DNA of 11,240 nucleotides, taken from the NCBI GenBank assembly GCA_964545045.1, contig CAZJEN010000050.1, positions 1 through 11,240 of the forward strand, given 5' to 3'. Of this stretch, positions 1-7,394 are shown one piece after another. The notes beneath the pieces are model-generated. The model made no database searches and was not told the origin of the DNA. It saw nothing but the letters and a program-made list of their open reading frames with translations. Origin of the DNA: SIG307 sp964545045 (lineage in GTDB: Bacteria; Bacillota; Clostridia; Lachnospirales; Lachnospiraceae). Position 1 is the stretch's first letter; each line of letters begins with the position of its first letter. The position numbers were made by a program, and so were the translations under genes.

Positions 1-77
1 AACTTATCGAATGGCCTTTTTGAGGGCCCGTAGCAAGGACTCGATTTCCCTGCCGAATGAACTTTTTGGAGGATGTT
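1..77 (+). other. Leader of fabH, with a possible hairpin at 33-53
   Basis: No gene can be assigned here. All three forward frames are short fragments: stops fall at 31-33 and 21-23, and the third frame stays open into fabH without a recognisable product. The tail of an upstream gene is therefore possible but not identifiable. A 7 bp stem, GCAAGGA (33-39) with TCCCTGC (47-53), has one A/C mismatch and a 7-base loop, and ends 15 bases before the fabH ribosome binding site. I looked for FapR- or FabT-like palindromes, the usual repressor sites of Firmicute fab operons, and found none in this short stretch. The true promoter is probably further upstream. Confidence 0.3.
68..72 (+). promoter_or_regulatory. 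Ribosome binding site that fixes the fabH start
   Basis: GGAGG lies 5 bases before the ATG at 78. An in-frame ATG at 57 would put this motif inside the coding region. The ATG at 78 gives the N-terminus MFHIIGTGMYVPE, which matches the usual FabH start, so 78 is chosen. Confidence 0.8.
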
Positions 78-1031
78 ATGTTTCATATAATCGGAACCGG
101 TATGTATGTACCGGAGCGCATCGTCACCAATGACGAGTTATCCACTATGGTGGATACCAATGACGAGTGGATTAAGCAACGTGTCGGCATTGCCGAACGC
201 AGAATCAGCACAGAGGAATGGACCTCCGATATGGCGTACAAAGCAGCGCTTTCTGCCCTTGAGAACGCAAACTGCAAGCCGGAGGATTTAGACTATATCA
301 TTACCGCCACCGTAAGCGGCGAGTATGTTTCCCCGTCCACCGCCTGCATGGTACAGAAGCTTTTAGGTGCTACCTGTCCGGCGTTGGAAATCAACGCAGC
401 CTGCTCCGCATTCCTGTTCTTACTGGAAACCGCAGCCGGACTCTTTGCCAGAAAAAAGGCAAAAAAGATTCTGGTCATCGGTGCAGAGCGTCTCAGCGGC
501 ATTATGGACTGGAGCGACCGCGGTACCTGTATTATTTTCGGTGACGGTGCCGGCGCAGCGGTTCTTAGTAACGACATGGACGGTTATCTGGATTCCGTTG
601 TAACCGTACAGGGAAACGACGAAGTCATCACCATTCCGAACTTTGTGGGTTGCTCTCCTTTCTTTACCAAAGAAGCGGACACCCCGTACATTCACATGAT
701 GGGTCAGGAAACCTTTAAATATGCGGTAAGTTCCATCTGCAACGATGTGAACACGCTGCTTACCCAAAACAATCTGACCTTAGATGATATCAAGTATATT
801 GTGCCGCATCAGGCCAACAAGCGTATCATCGATTTTGCCGCAAAGCGCCTCAAAACCGCTGAGGATAAGTTCTACATGAACATCGAACGCTACGGCAACA
901 CCTCCAGTGCAAGTATTCCGATTGCCCTGGACGAATTAAACCGTGCCGGTAAACTGGAACACGGCGATTACATTATTCTTACCGCATTCGGCGGCGGCCT
1001 TGCAAACGCAGCCTGCCTGATTCGCTGGTAA
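78..1031 (+). CDS. fabH: 3-oxoacyl-ACP synthase III (KAS III)
   Basis: FabH condenses acetyl-CoA (or a branched acyl-CoA) with malonyl-ACP to start each fatty acid chain in the cytoplasm. From the ATG at 78 the protein has 317 residues, the same length as the E. coli enzyme. The catalytic triad is visible: Cys109 in NAACSAF, His244 in PHQAN and Asn274 in YGNTSSAS. The N-terminal GTGMYVPE and DTNDEWI motifs and the C-terminal FGGGL are typical thiolase-fold KAS III signatures. An upstream in-frame ATG at 57 would add seven residues but would swallow the ribosome binding site. This is the first gene of the operon visible here; 71 bases separate it from acpP, the longest gap in the cluster. Which primer it prefers cannot be read from sequence alone. 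The identification is firm. Confidence 0.97.
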   Translation: MFHIIGTGMYVPERIVTNDELSTMVDTNDEWIKQRVGIAERRISTEEWTSDMAYKAALSALENANCKPEDLDYIITATVSGEYVSPSTACMVQKLLGATCPALEINAACSAFLFLLETAAGLFARKKAKKILVIGAERLSGIMDWSDRGTCIIFGDGAGAAVLSNDMDGYLDSVVTVQGNDEVITIPNFVGCSPFFTKEADTPYIHMMGQETFKYAVSSICNDVNTLLTQNNLTLDDIKYIVPHQANKRIIDFAAKRLKTAEDKFYMNIERYGNTSSASIPIALDELNRAGKLEHGDYIILTAFGGGLANAACLIRW

Positions 1032-1042
1032 TAAAAACGGTA

Positions 1043-1061
1043 ACACGCCCAAAGGGCTTGT
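1043..1061 (+). other. Hairpin between fabH and acpP
   Basis: The sequence ACACGCCCAAAGGGCTTGT folds into a 7 bp stem with one C/T mismatch and an AAA loop (ACA/TGT, GCCC/GGGC). No T-run follows, so it is not a normal intrinsic terminator. It sits in the largest gap of the operon, just before the gene for ACP, a protein needed in far larger amounts than the enzymes. A role in mRNA processing or in stabilising the acpP-containing transcript is plausible but is inference. Confidence 0.45.
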
Positions 1062-1102
1062 TCATAAAAAATATTCTATTTATAAAAAAGGAGAACGAAA
1101 CT

Positions 1103-1327
1103 ATGTTAGACCAGATCAAAGAACTTTTAGCAAACAGCCTCTCTATCGATGCAGATTCCATCACCGAAGCAAGCAGCTTCTCCGATGACCTTGGTATCGA
1201 CTCTCTCGATATCGTTGAGTTACTCATGAACGTGGAAGAAGAGTTCGGCGTTTCCATCGAGCCGGATCCGTCCATCGCTACCGTAGGAGACCTTATTGCA
1301 AAGATCGAGGAGCTCAAGAACAACTAA
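1103..1327 (+). CDS. acpP: Acyl carrier protein
   Basis: ACP carries the growing acyl chain as a thioester on a 4'-phosphopantetheine arm. The protein has 74 residues, within the normal range. Ser34 in DLGIDSLDIVELL is the phosphopantetheine attachment site, and the protein is acidic, with a four-helix pattern. The ATG at 1103 is preceded by AAAAAAGGAG ending 9 bases upstream. An in-frame TTG at 1058 would add 15 lysine-rich residues unlike any ACP and would overlap the hairpin, so it is rejected. ACP is the substrate partner of every fab product in this operon. Holo-ACP synthase, needed to activate it, is not in the window. The identification is firm. Confidence 0.97.
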   Translation: MLDQIKELLANSLSIDADSITEASSFSDDLGIDSLDIVELLMNVEEEFGVSIEPDPSIATVGDLIAKIEELKNN

Positions 1328-1345
1328 TACAATATGAGGTAAGTT

Positions 1346-2296
1346 ATGATTCAATCGAAACTCTGTGATTTATTAGGAATTACCTACCCGGTTTTCCAGG
1401 GTGGTATGGCGTGGATTGCGGACGGCAAGCTTGCCGCTGCCGTATCGAACGCAGGCGGGCTGGGTATCATTTCCGCCATGAATGCCGATGCAAATTATCT
1501 TCGTGAGCAGATTAAGATTGCCCGCGAGCTGACCGACAAGCCGTTTGGCGTGAACATCATGCTTATGAGTCCTCACGTTGCCGAAGTGGCACAGGTTGTG
1601 GTAGAGGAAAAGGTAGCAGTGGTTACCACCGGTGCAGGAAGTCCGGCTCCTTACATGGAAGCCTGGCTGGCTGCGGGGATTAAAGTTATCCCGGTTATCG
1701 CTTCCGTTGCCATGGCAAAGAAGATGGAACAGTGCGGTGCCACCGCAGTGGTGGCTGAGGGTCAGGAATCCGGCGGTCACATCGGCGAATTAACTACTAT
1801 GGCTTTGGTTCCGCAGGTTTGTAGCGCAGTTTCCATTCCGGTACTTGCTGCCGGCGGTATTGCGGACGGCCGCGGTATGGCTGCTTCCTTCTGCCTCGGT
1901 GCATGCGGTGTACAGTTAGGTACCCGTTTCCTTGTGGCAAAGGAATGTTCCGTACATCAGAACTACAAGGACATGGTATTAAAGGCAAACGATACTTCCA
2001 CCATCACCACCGGAAGACGCTTCGGCGGAAATACCTGCCGTTGCATTAAGAACCCGTTCAGCCGCGGTTTCGCAAAGGTGGAGTACGCTCCGGAAACTAC
2101 CGCTGAAATGGTTGCGGAGCTGGGTGTAGGCGGACTTCGTAAGGCTGCCGTAGAAGGTAATACCAAGGAGGGCTGCTTCCTTGCCGGACAAATTTCCGGT
2201 ATGGTAAATAAAGAACAGACCGCCGCAGAAATTGTGACAGAGCTCGTAACCGAATGCGAAGCTCTTTTGAAAGGAGTAAACGCATGGGTAAAATAG
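1346..2296 (+). CDS. fabK: Enoyl-ACP reductase II (FMN-dependent)
   Basis: FabK carries out the last reduction of each elongation cycle, trans-2-enoyl-ACP to acyl-ACP, using FMN and NAD(P)H. The 316-residue protein has the TIM-barrel nitronate monooxygenase-like pattern of the family: a start region ITYPVFQGGMAWI, a SNAGGLGIIS loop at about 34-43, and GQESGGHIGE with His145, matching the catalytic histidine of pneumococcal FabK. The phosphate-binding stretch AAGGIADGRG lies at about 168-177. It replaces FabI in many Firmicutes, and FabK enzymes are known to be insensitive to triclosan. The start ATG at 1346 has GAGG 6 bases upstream. The 3' end overlaps fabD by 13 bases, which suggests translational coupling. 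Nitronate monooxygenases are the only close alternative, and the operon position rules them out. Confidence 0.95.
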   Translation: MIQSKLCDLLGITYPVFQGGMAWIADGKLAAAVSNAGGLGIISAMNADANYLREQIKIARELTDKPFGVNIMLMSPHVAEVAQVVVEEKVAVVTTGAGSPAPYMEAWLAAGIKVIPVIASVAMAKKMEQCGATAVVAEGQESGGHIGELTTMALVPQVCSAVSIPVLAAGGIADGRGMAASFCLGACGVQLGTRFLVAKECSVHQNYKDMVLKANDTSTITTGRRFGGNTCRCIKNPFSRGFAKVEYAPETTAEMVAELGVGGLRKAAVEGNTKEGCFLAGQISGMVNKEQTAAEIVTELVTECEALLKGVNAWVK

Positions 2297-3198
2297 CATT
2301 TTTATTTTCCGGTCAGGGTGCACAGCACCCTGGCATGGGAAAAGATTTATACGAAAACTTTAGCGAGGTAGCCAATCTCTTTGATAAAGCAGAGGCGCTT
2401 CGCCCGGGCACTCTTGCCCAGATGTTTGACGGCGACGAGGCTACGCTTCGCGACACCGCAAACACTCAGCCGTGTCTCTATCTGGCAGATCTCGCTGCCG
2501 CTTTGGCCGCAAAAAGTGCCGGCATTACGCCGGACATGGTAGCGGGCTTCTCCTTAGGAGAAATTCCGGCTCTTGCCTTTGCAGGTGCTTACACTCCGGA
2601 GACCGGTTTTGAAATTGCCTGTGCCAGAGGTCGTCATATGGCAAAGGCTGCAGCCGCAACACCGGCTGCCATGGCAGCAATCGTAAAGCTGCCGAACGAA
2701 ACCGTAGAGGAGCTTGCCTCCCACTACGAGCATGTATATCCGGTAAATTACAACTGCACCGGACAGTTGGTATGCGCAGGAAGTGCTGAAGAGCTTCCGC
2801 AGTTTTATGAAGAAGTAAAGGCTGCAGGCGGTCGCGCCCTTCCTCTTAAGGTAGGCGGCGGATTCCATTCTCCGTTTATGACCCCGGCTGTTACAGAATT
2901 TGAAAAGGATTTGGCAGGCTTTGAGATTCAGCCCCCGTCTCTTCCGATTTACGCAAACCTGACCGCGTCTCCTTACGGTGATAACGTAAGAGAGACCATG
3001 TGCGCGCAGGTTAATCATCCGGTTCTCTGGGAAAAGATTATTCTTTCCATGGCAGAACAGGGTGTCACCACATTCATTGAAACCGGTGTCGGCAATACCT
3101 TAAAGAAACTGGTGGAAAAGATTGTTCCGGAAGCAAAGAGCTTCGCGGTAGAAACCAAGGAACAGTTAGACCAATTACTTGCCGAGCTGGGCGAATAG
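2284..3198 (+). CDS. fabD: Malonyl-CoA:ACP transacylase
   Basis: FabD moves malonate from malonyl-CoA to ACP, supplying the extender for FabH and FabF. From ATG 2284 the protein has 304 residues. It opens with FLFSGQGAQ, the oxyanion glutamine motif. Ser90 in GFSLGE is the acyl nucleophile, Arg115 in CARGRH binds the malonyl carboxylate, and His195 in GGGFHSPFM is the catalytic base. The classical motif is GHSLGE; Phe replaces His before the nucleophile. The start overlaps the end of fabK by 13 bases and has GGAG 7 bases upstream, inside fabK. A longer frame from 2254 would lose this signal. A 15-base gap leads to fabG. The identification is firm. Confidence 0.96.
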   Translation: MGKIAFLFSGQGAQHPGMGKDLYENFSEVANLFDKAEALRPGTLAQMFDGDEATLRDTANTQPCLYLADLAAALAAKSAGITPDMVAGFSLGEIPALAFAGAYTPETGFEIACARGRHMAKAAAATPAAMAAIVKLPNETVEELASHYEHVYPVNYNCTGQLVCAGSAEELPQFYEEVKAAGGRALPLKVGGGFHSPFMTPAVTEFEKDLAGFEIQPPSLPIYANLTASPYGDNVRETMCAQVNHPVLWEKIILSMAEQGVTTFIETGVGNTLKKLVEKIVPEAKSFAVETKEQLDQLLAELGE

Positions 3199-3213
3199 GG
3201 AAAGGAATTTAAC

Positions 3214-3963
3214 ATGGAAAATAATACATCTTTAAAAAATAAAGTTGCCGTCGTTACCGGCGGCTCCCGCGGTATCGGCCGTGCCGTTTGCGAGGCATTC
3301 TGCAAAAACGGTGCCGATGTGGCATTCTTAGACGCAGGAAGCATGGAAGTTGCGGAAGAAACCGCTGCTTACCTTGCGCAGTTCGGTACCAAGGTAAAGG
3401 CGTATCAGTGCGATATTTCCGATTTTGATAAGACCACGGAAGTATTTAAGGAAATCCTTGCCGACTTCGGTACCGTAGATATTTTAGTAAACAACGCAGG
3501 TATCACCCGCGACAAGCTGCTTCTTTCCATGAAGCCGGAGGAGTTCACCTCCGTTATCGACATCAACCTGGTGGGCGCTTACAACACCGTAAAGCAGGTA
3601 TATCCGGTGATGTTAAAGAAGCGTGCCGGTAAGATCATCAACGTCAGCTCCGTAGCCGGCGTGATGGGTAACCCGGGACAGACCAATTACGCCGCATCCA
3701 AGGCCGGCTTAATCGGTTTTACCAAGTCCATCGCAAAAGAGCTTGGCAGCCGCGGCATCTGCTGTAATGCCATCGCTCCGGGCTTTGTAAGAACCCCGAT
3801 GACCACCGCTTTCGCGGACAAGGAAGAATTCGTGAACGCGATTCCGATGAAGCGTTTTGCAGAGCCGGAGGAAATTGCAAACTTAGTATTATTCCTGGCT
3901 TCTGACATGGCAAATTATATTACGGGCGAAGTCATCCGCATCGACGGCGGCATGGCAATGTAG
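3214..3963 (+). CDS. fabG: 3-oxoacyl-ACP reductase
   Basis: FabG reduces 3-oxoacyl-ACP to (R)-3-hydroxyacyl-ACP. The protein has 249 residues and is a classical short-chain dehydrogenase with a Rossmann fold: TGGSRGIG at 15-22 binds the cofactor, NNAG is at 93-96, and the catalytic residues are Asn118, Ser146, Tyr159 and Lys163 (YAASK). The C-terminal TGEVIRIDGG is typical of FabG. Asp40 sits at the end of the second strand (DVAFLD). In many short-chain dehydrogenases an acidic residue here favours NADH over NADPH, so cofactor use may differ from the E. coli enzyme; this is inference. AAAGGAA lies 7 bases before the ATG. The gene is 12 bases before fabF in the same operon. Confidence 0.95.
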   Translation: MENNTSLKNKVAVVTGGSRGIGRAVCEAFCKNGADVAFLDAGSMEVAEETAAYLAQFGTKVKAYQCDISDFDKTTEVFKEILADFGTVDILVNNAGITRDKLLLSMKPEEFTSVIDINLVGAYNTVKQVYPVMLKKRAGKIINVSSVAGVMGNPGQTNYAASKAGLIGFTKSIAKELGSRGICCNAIAPGFVRTPMTTAFADKEEFVNAIPMKRFAEPEEIANLVLFLASDMANYITGEVIRIDGGMAM

Positions 3964-3975
3964 GAGGAGAAAATT

Positions 3976-5205
3976 ATGAGAAGAGTTGTAGTCACCGGTC
4001 TCGGCGCAGTGACCCCGATCGGAAATAATATGGACGAATATTGGAACGGTCTCGTTACCGGCGTAAACGGTATCGCACCGATTACCCGTTTTGACACCAC
4101 GGATTTTAAGAGCAAGCTTGCTGCAGAGGTAAAGAACTTTGACCCGTCCGCAGTATTGGATAAGGGCACCGTTCGTAAGACCGACCTTTATACCCAGTAT
4201 GCCCTGGTTTCCGCAGAGGAAGCAATGCAGGATTCCGGTCTTGCGGGAAAGGTTGCCGAGGATGAGCTTGGCGTTTACTTCGGTTCCGGCGTAGGCGGTA
4301 TCGAAACCACCTTGGAAAACCACGAAGGCATTCTTGCCGGCGGTCCGAAGAAGGTTTCCCCGCAGTTCGTTCCGAAGATGATTATCAACATTGCGGCAGG
4401 CCAGATTGCCATCCGCTTTAACGCACACGGCAACGCTATGTGTATGTCCACCGCTTGTGCTACCGGTACCACCGCCATCGGTGAAGCATACCGTGCCATT
4501 AAGGACGGATATTTGACCGCAGCCATCTGCGGCGGATCCGAATCTTCCGTAAACCCGCTTTGTGTAGCCGGCTTCATTAACTGTATGGCTCTGTCCCAGG
4601 CAACGGATCCGAACGAGGCTTCTCTTCCGTTCGATTCCCGCCGTGCAGGCTTCGTATTAGGTGAAGGCGCAGCTACCCTCATCTTAGAGGAGTATGAGCA
4701 TGCGGTTGCCCGCGGCGCAAAGATTTACGCAGAAATCTGCGGTTACGGTGCTACCTGTGACGCACACCATATCACCGCTCCGGACCCGGAGGCTACTTAC
4801 ACCGCAAAGGCCATCGAAAAGGCTCTTGCAGGCGTTGAGTACGCTACCGATTCCTTATACATCAACGCCCACGGTACCGGCACTGCATTAAACGATGCTA
4901 CCGAGACCAAGGCATTTAAGCTTGCTTTCGGTGAAGAAGGCGCTAAGCAGGTAAAAATCAGCTCCACCAAGTCCATGACCGGACATATGCTGGGTGCTGC
5001 AGGTGCTGCGGAAGCCATTGCCTGTGTAAAGGCTCTGGAAACCGGCATCTTACCGCCGACCATTAACTTAACCAGTCCGGACCCGGCACTGGATTTGGAC
5101 TACATTCCGGGCAAGGCACAGAATGTACAGGTAGATACCGCCATCTCCACTTCCTTAGGCTTCGGCGGTCACAATGCCTGCATTGCATTCCGTCGCGTAA
5201 AATAA
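3976..5205 (+). CDS. fabF: 3-oxoacyl-ACP synthase II (KAS II)
   Basis: FabF performs the repeated Claisen condensations that lengthen acyl-ACP by two carbons. At 409 residues it has the usual length. Cys161 in STACATG is the acyl nucleophile; His299 in NAHGTGT and His337 in SMTGHMLG complete the Cys-His-His triad of KAS I/II. Phe396 in LGFGGHN is the gating phenylalanine, and PFDSRRAGFVLGEGA at about 218-232 is a conserved loop. An AGGAGGAGAA ribosome binding site precedes the ATG and overlaps the end of fabG. No fabB paralogue is seen, so this enzyme probably handles all elongation, including unsaturated chains. It is followed after 11 bases by fabZ, at the place where related operons carry accB. 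Confidence 0.97.
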   Translation: MRRVVVTGLGAVTPIGNNMDEYWNGLVTGVNGIAPITRFDTTDFKSKLAAEVKNFDPSAVLDKGTVRKTDLYTQYALVSAEEAMQDSGLAGKVAEDELGVYFGSGVGGIETTLENHEGILAGGPKKVSPQFVPKMIINIAAGQIAIRFNAHGNAMCMSTACATGTTAIGEAYRAIKDGYLTAAICGGSESSVNPLCVAGFINCMALSQATDPNEASLPFDSRRAGFVLGEGAATLILEEYEHAVARGAKIYAEICGYGATCDAHHITAPDPEATYTAKAIEKALAGVEYATDSLYINAHGTGTALNDATETKAFKLAFGEEGAKQVKISSTKSMTGHMLGAAGAAEAIACVKALETGILPPTINLTSPDPALDLDYIPGKAQNVQVDTAISTSLGFGGHNACIAFRRVK

Positions 5206-5216
5206 TGAGGTGAATC

Positions 5217-5645
5217 ATGAACAAAGAAGAATTAATGAAAATCCTTCCACACCGTGACCATATGCTTCTCGTAGACGAGGCAGAGGTAAAGGACGGTGTG
5301 GCTTACGGAAAGAAAACAATTACCGGCGAGGAGTTCTTTTTAAAGGGACACTTCCCGGGCAACCCGATTGTACCGGGCGTGATTTTATGTGAAATCTTAG
5401 GCCAGTCCACCTGTGTTCTGTTTCAGGATATGGCACAGGGCAAGGAAATCACCACCCTGTTTACCGGCCTTGACAAGGTTCGTTTTAAGAATCCGGTAAA
5501 ACCGGGGGATGTATTCGAAACCGAATGCTCCATCATCAAGAGCAAGGCCCCGTTCTATTGGGCGAAGGGCGTAGGCAAGGTAAACGGAAAGCTTTGTGTT
5601 TCCGCAGAGTTCTCCTTTGCCATCCTGCCGAAAGAGGAGGCATAA
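5217..5645 (+). CDS. fabZ: 3-hydroxyacyl-ACP dehydratase
   Basis: FabZ dehydrates (R)-3-hydroxyacyl-ACP to trans-2-enoyl-ACP, the substrate of FabK. The 142-residue hot-dog-fold protein shows LPHRDHMLLVD near the N-terminus and GHFPGNPIVPGV, in which His45 is catalytic. Glu59 in ILCEILGQ is the second catalytic residue. The length fits FabZ and not the longer FabA. No FabM- or FabA-type isomerase gene accompanies it, so how this organism makes unsaturated fatty acids is not shown by this window. TGAGGTG precedes the ATG. The stop codon is only 2 bases before accD, whose ribosome binding site lies inside the end of fabZ; this suggests coupled translation. Confidence 0.96.
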   Translation: MNKEELMKILPHRDHMLLVDEAEVKDGVAYGKKTITGEEFFLKGHFPGNPIVPGVILCEILGQSTCVLFQDMAQGKEITTLFTGLDKVRFKNPVKPGDVFETECSIIKSKAPFYWAKGVGKVNGKLCVSAEFSFAILPKEEA

Positions 5646-5647
5646 CT

Positions 5648-6460
5648 ATGATATTCGATAAATGGATTGCGGCATTCACTCACGAGAAGCTGACCTGTGG
5701 TGCCTGCAAAAAAGAATTCTCCGTAAAGGAGCTTCGTAAGGCCCTTTACATCTGCCCGGAATGCGGCAAGTACATGCGTATCGGCGGCAGAGAGCGTATC
5801 AATCAGGTAGTAGACAAAAAGAGCTTCGAAGAGTTTGCAACCGGACTTTCCAGCGTAGACTTTCTGGAATTCCCGGGCTATTCCGATAAGCTTAGTAAGG
5901 CTATCGATGCCACCGGCGAGGACGACGCGGTTATCTGCGGTCACGCTACCATCGGCGGTCATCCGTGTGCGATTTTCGTTATGGATTCCCGTTTCATGAT
6001 GGCCAGCATGGGCTCCGTAGTAGGCGAGAAAATCACCCGTACTTTTGAGTACGCTACCGAACATCACATTCCGGTTATCGGTTTTACCGCTTCCGGCGGT
6101 GCAAGAATGCAGGAGGGTATTATTTCCCTTATGCAGATGGCAAAATGTAGCGCAGCCGTAAAGAAGCATTCCACAGAGGGGAATTTATATATTACGGTGC
6201 TGACGGACCCGACCACCGGCGGTGTTACCGCTTCCTTCGCAATGCAGGGGGACATTACCCTTGCAGAGCCAAATGCACTGGTGGGTTTCGCAGGACGCCG
6301 TGTAGTAGAACAGACCACCAAGTCCCAGCTTCCGGATAACTTCCAGAGTGCGGAGTTTATTTTAGAGCATGGATTCGCGGATGCCATTGTTCCGAGAGAG
6401 GAATTAATCGACACCCTGTCCACAATTTTGAAGCTTCACAGAAAGGAGCAGGCCGTATGA
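5648..6460 (+). CDS. accD: Acetyl-CoA carboxylase carboxyltransferase, beta subunit
   Basis: AccD forms, with AccA, the carboxyltransferase that moves CO2 from carboxybiotin on BCCP to acetyl-CoA, making malonyl-CoA. The 270-residue protein begins with a four-cysteine zinc ribbon (Cys17, Cys20, Cys36, Cys39), the mark of bacterial AccD. It continues with a crotonase-like domain that includes TASGGARMQEG at about 147-157 and DPTTGGVTASFA at about 187-198. The ATG at 5648 has GAGGAGG ending 7 bases upstream. The open frame extends further 5' inside fabZ, but that part lacks homology and the zinc ribbon fixes the start. It overlaps accA by ATGA. The biotin carrier and biotin carboxylase partners are not in this window. 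Confidence 0.96.
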   Translation: MIFDKWIAAFTHEKLTCGACKKEFSVKELRKALYICPECGKYMRIGGRERINQVVDKKSFEEFATGLSSVDFLEFPGYSDKLSKAIDATGEDDAVICGHATIGGHPCAIFVMDSRFMMASMGSVVGEKITRTFEYATEHHIPVIGFTASGGARMQEGIISLMQMAKCSAAVKKHSTEGNLYITVLTDPTTGGVTASFAMQGDITLAEPNALVGFAGRRVVEQTTKSQLPDNFQSAEFILEHGFADAIVPREELIDTLSTILKLHRKEQAV

Positions 6461-7275
6461 CACCTTATGAAAAGCTGAAAATGACACGTCAGAACGGCAG
6501 ACCGACAGGTATTGCCTATATTAACGGAATCTTTGATGATCGTATCCAGCTGCACGGCGATCGCCTCTTTGCGGAGGATGCGGCAATTATTTCCGGTATC
6601 GGAAGCCTTGACGGCATGCCGGTGACCTATATCGCTATTGAGAAGGGTGTGGATTTGGCAACCCGTATGAAGACCAACTTCGGCTGTCCGAAGCCGGAGG
6701 GCTACCGTAAGGCGCTGCGCCTGATGAAGCAGGCCGAAAAGTTCGGCCGCCCGGTAGTTTGCTTTGTGGATACCCAGGGTGCCTTCTGCGGTGCCGACGG
6801 TGAAGAACGCGGTCAGGGTGAAGCCATTGCAAAGAACATTATGGAAATGCTTGGGCTTCAGACTCCGACGGTTTCCATCGTCATCGGCGAAGGCGGTAGC
6901 GGCGGTGCTTTGGCACTTTGCTCCGCAGACCGTGTATACATGATGGAAAATGCGGTATATTCCGTAATCTCTCCGGAGGGCTGCGCAAGTATCCTTTGGA
7001 AGGATGCTTCCCGTGCCGAGGATGCGGCACAGTGCTTACGCATTACCGCAGACGACATGAAGCGTTTCGGCGTTGCCGAGACCGTCATTCCGGAAAACTT
7101 CGATGATTTTGCGGCTACCTGTGCCACCATCAAGGAACATTTAAAGTACGATTTAGGCGAATTGATGAAGAAAAAGACCGACGCCCTGTTAGAAGACCGC
7201 TACATGCGTTTCCGTAAGTTCGGCATCTACGAGGAAAACGGAGAAACCCGCGGAACCGTGGCATATTCCATCTAA
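6457..7275 (+). CDS. accA: Acetyl-CoA carboxylase carboxyltransferase, alpha subunit
   Basis: AccA is the second half of the carboxyltransferase heterotetramer and binds carboxybiotin. At 272 residues it is shorter than the E. coli protein (319), mainly at the N-terminus. Conserved stretches include PKPEGYRKALRLMKQAEKF at about 78-96, DTQGAFCGADGEERGQGEAIA at about 105-125, GEGGSGGALAL at about 144-154 and SPEGCASILWKD at about 172-183. The usual DTPGAYPG reads DTQGAFCG, which I believe is normal variation in Clostridia. GGAG at 6445-6448 precedes the ATG, which shares ATGA with the accD stop; this tight coupling fits equal subunit amounts. It is the last gene of the operon. Confidence 0.96.
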   Translation: MTPYEKLKMTRQNGRPTGIAYINGIFDDRIQLHGDRLFAEDAAIISGIGSLDGMPVTYIAIEKGVDLATRMKTNFGCPKPEGYRKALRLMKQAEKFGRPVVCFVDTQGAFCGADGEERGQGEAIAKNIMEMLGLQTPTVSIVIGEGGSGGALALCSADRVYMMENAVYSVISPEGCASILWKDASRAEDAAQCLRITADDMKRFGVAETVIPENFDDFAATCATIKEHLKYDLGELMKKKTDALLEDRYMRFRKFGIYEENGETRGTVAYSI

Positions 7276-7290
7276 GAAAACAGTGTTTTC
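7276..7290 (+). other. Short hairpin directly after accA
   Basis: GAAAAC and GTTTTC form a perfect 6 bp stem around AGT, starting on the base after the accA stop codon. The stem is AT-rich and no T-run follows. It is too weak for a terminator by itself; it could protect the 3' end or be chance. Confidence 0.3.
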
Positions 7291-7358
7291 CTAATGAACG
7301 CCCGGTTTCCAATAAAATCGTCAGTTTCTAATCCTTTTTTATAATATTTTACTCTAAC

Positions 7359-7394
7359 AAAACCGGCTGCCACAGCAATGTGGCGGCCGGTTTT
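7359..7394. terminator. Bidirectional intrinsic terminator between convergent operons
   Basis: A 16-pair stem closes a GCAA loop. The outer arm AAAACCGGC (7359-7367) pairs with GCCGGTTTT (7386-7394); a T-G pair follows, then GCCACA pairs with TGTGGC. The stem begins with A4 and ends with T4, so it gives a short U-tract in both directions. It lies 84 bases after accA and 8 bases after the stop of the minus-strand membrane protein gene, so it can end both transcripts. Confidence 0.8.

Noticed and set aside
57..77. Upstream ATG start for fabH at 57
   Set aside because: It would place the GGAGG ribosome binding site inside the gene, and the added residues do not resemble FabH; the ATG at 78 gives the normal 317-residue length.
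1058..1086. Promoter TTGTTC-17 bases-TATAAA before acpP
   Set aside because: Transcription would start about 1093, inside or after the acpP ribosome binding site, so it could not yield a translatable message; the -35 also matches poorly.
1058..1102. TTG start for acpP at 1058
   Set aside because: It overlaps the hairpin and adds 15 residues unlike any ACP; the ATG at 1103 has a good ribosome binding site.
4275..5063. Long open frames antisense to fabF and other fab genes
   Set aside because: They are shadows caused by strong codon bias in the real genes; they have no ribosome binding sites and no recognisable domains.
5525..5647. Extended accD start inside fabZ
   Set aside because: The extra 41 codons overlap fabZ in another frame with no homology; the zinc ribbon and the ribosome binding site place the start at 5648.
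7340..7345. TATAAT on the plus strand after accA
   Set aside because: There is no acceptable -35 17 bases upstream and no plus-strand gene follows; it lies in an AT-rich spacer.
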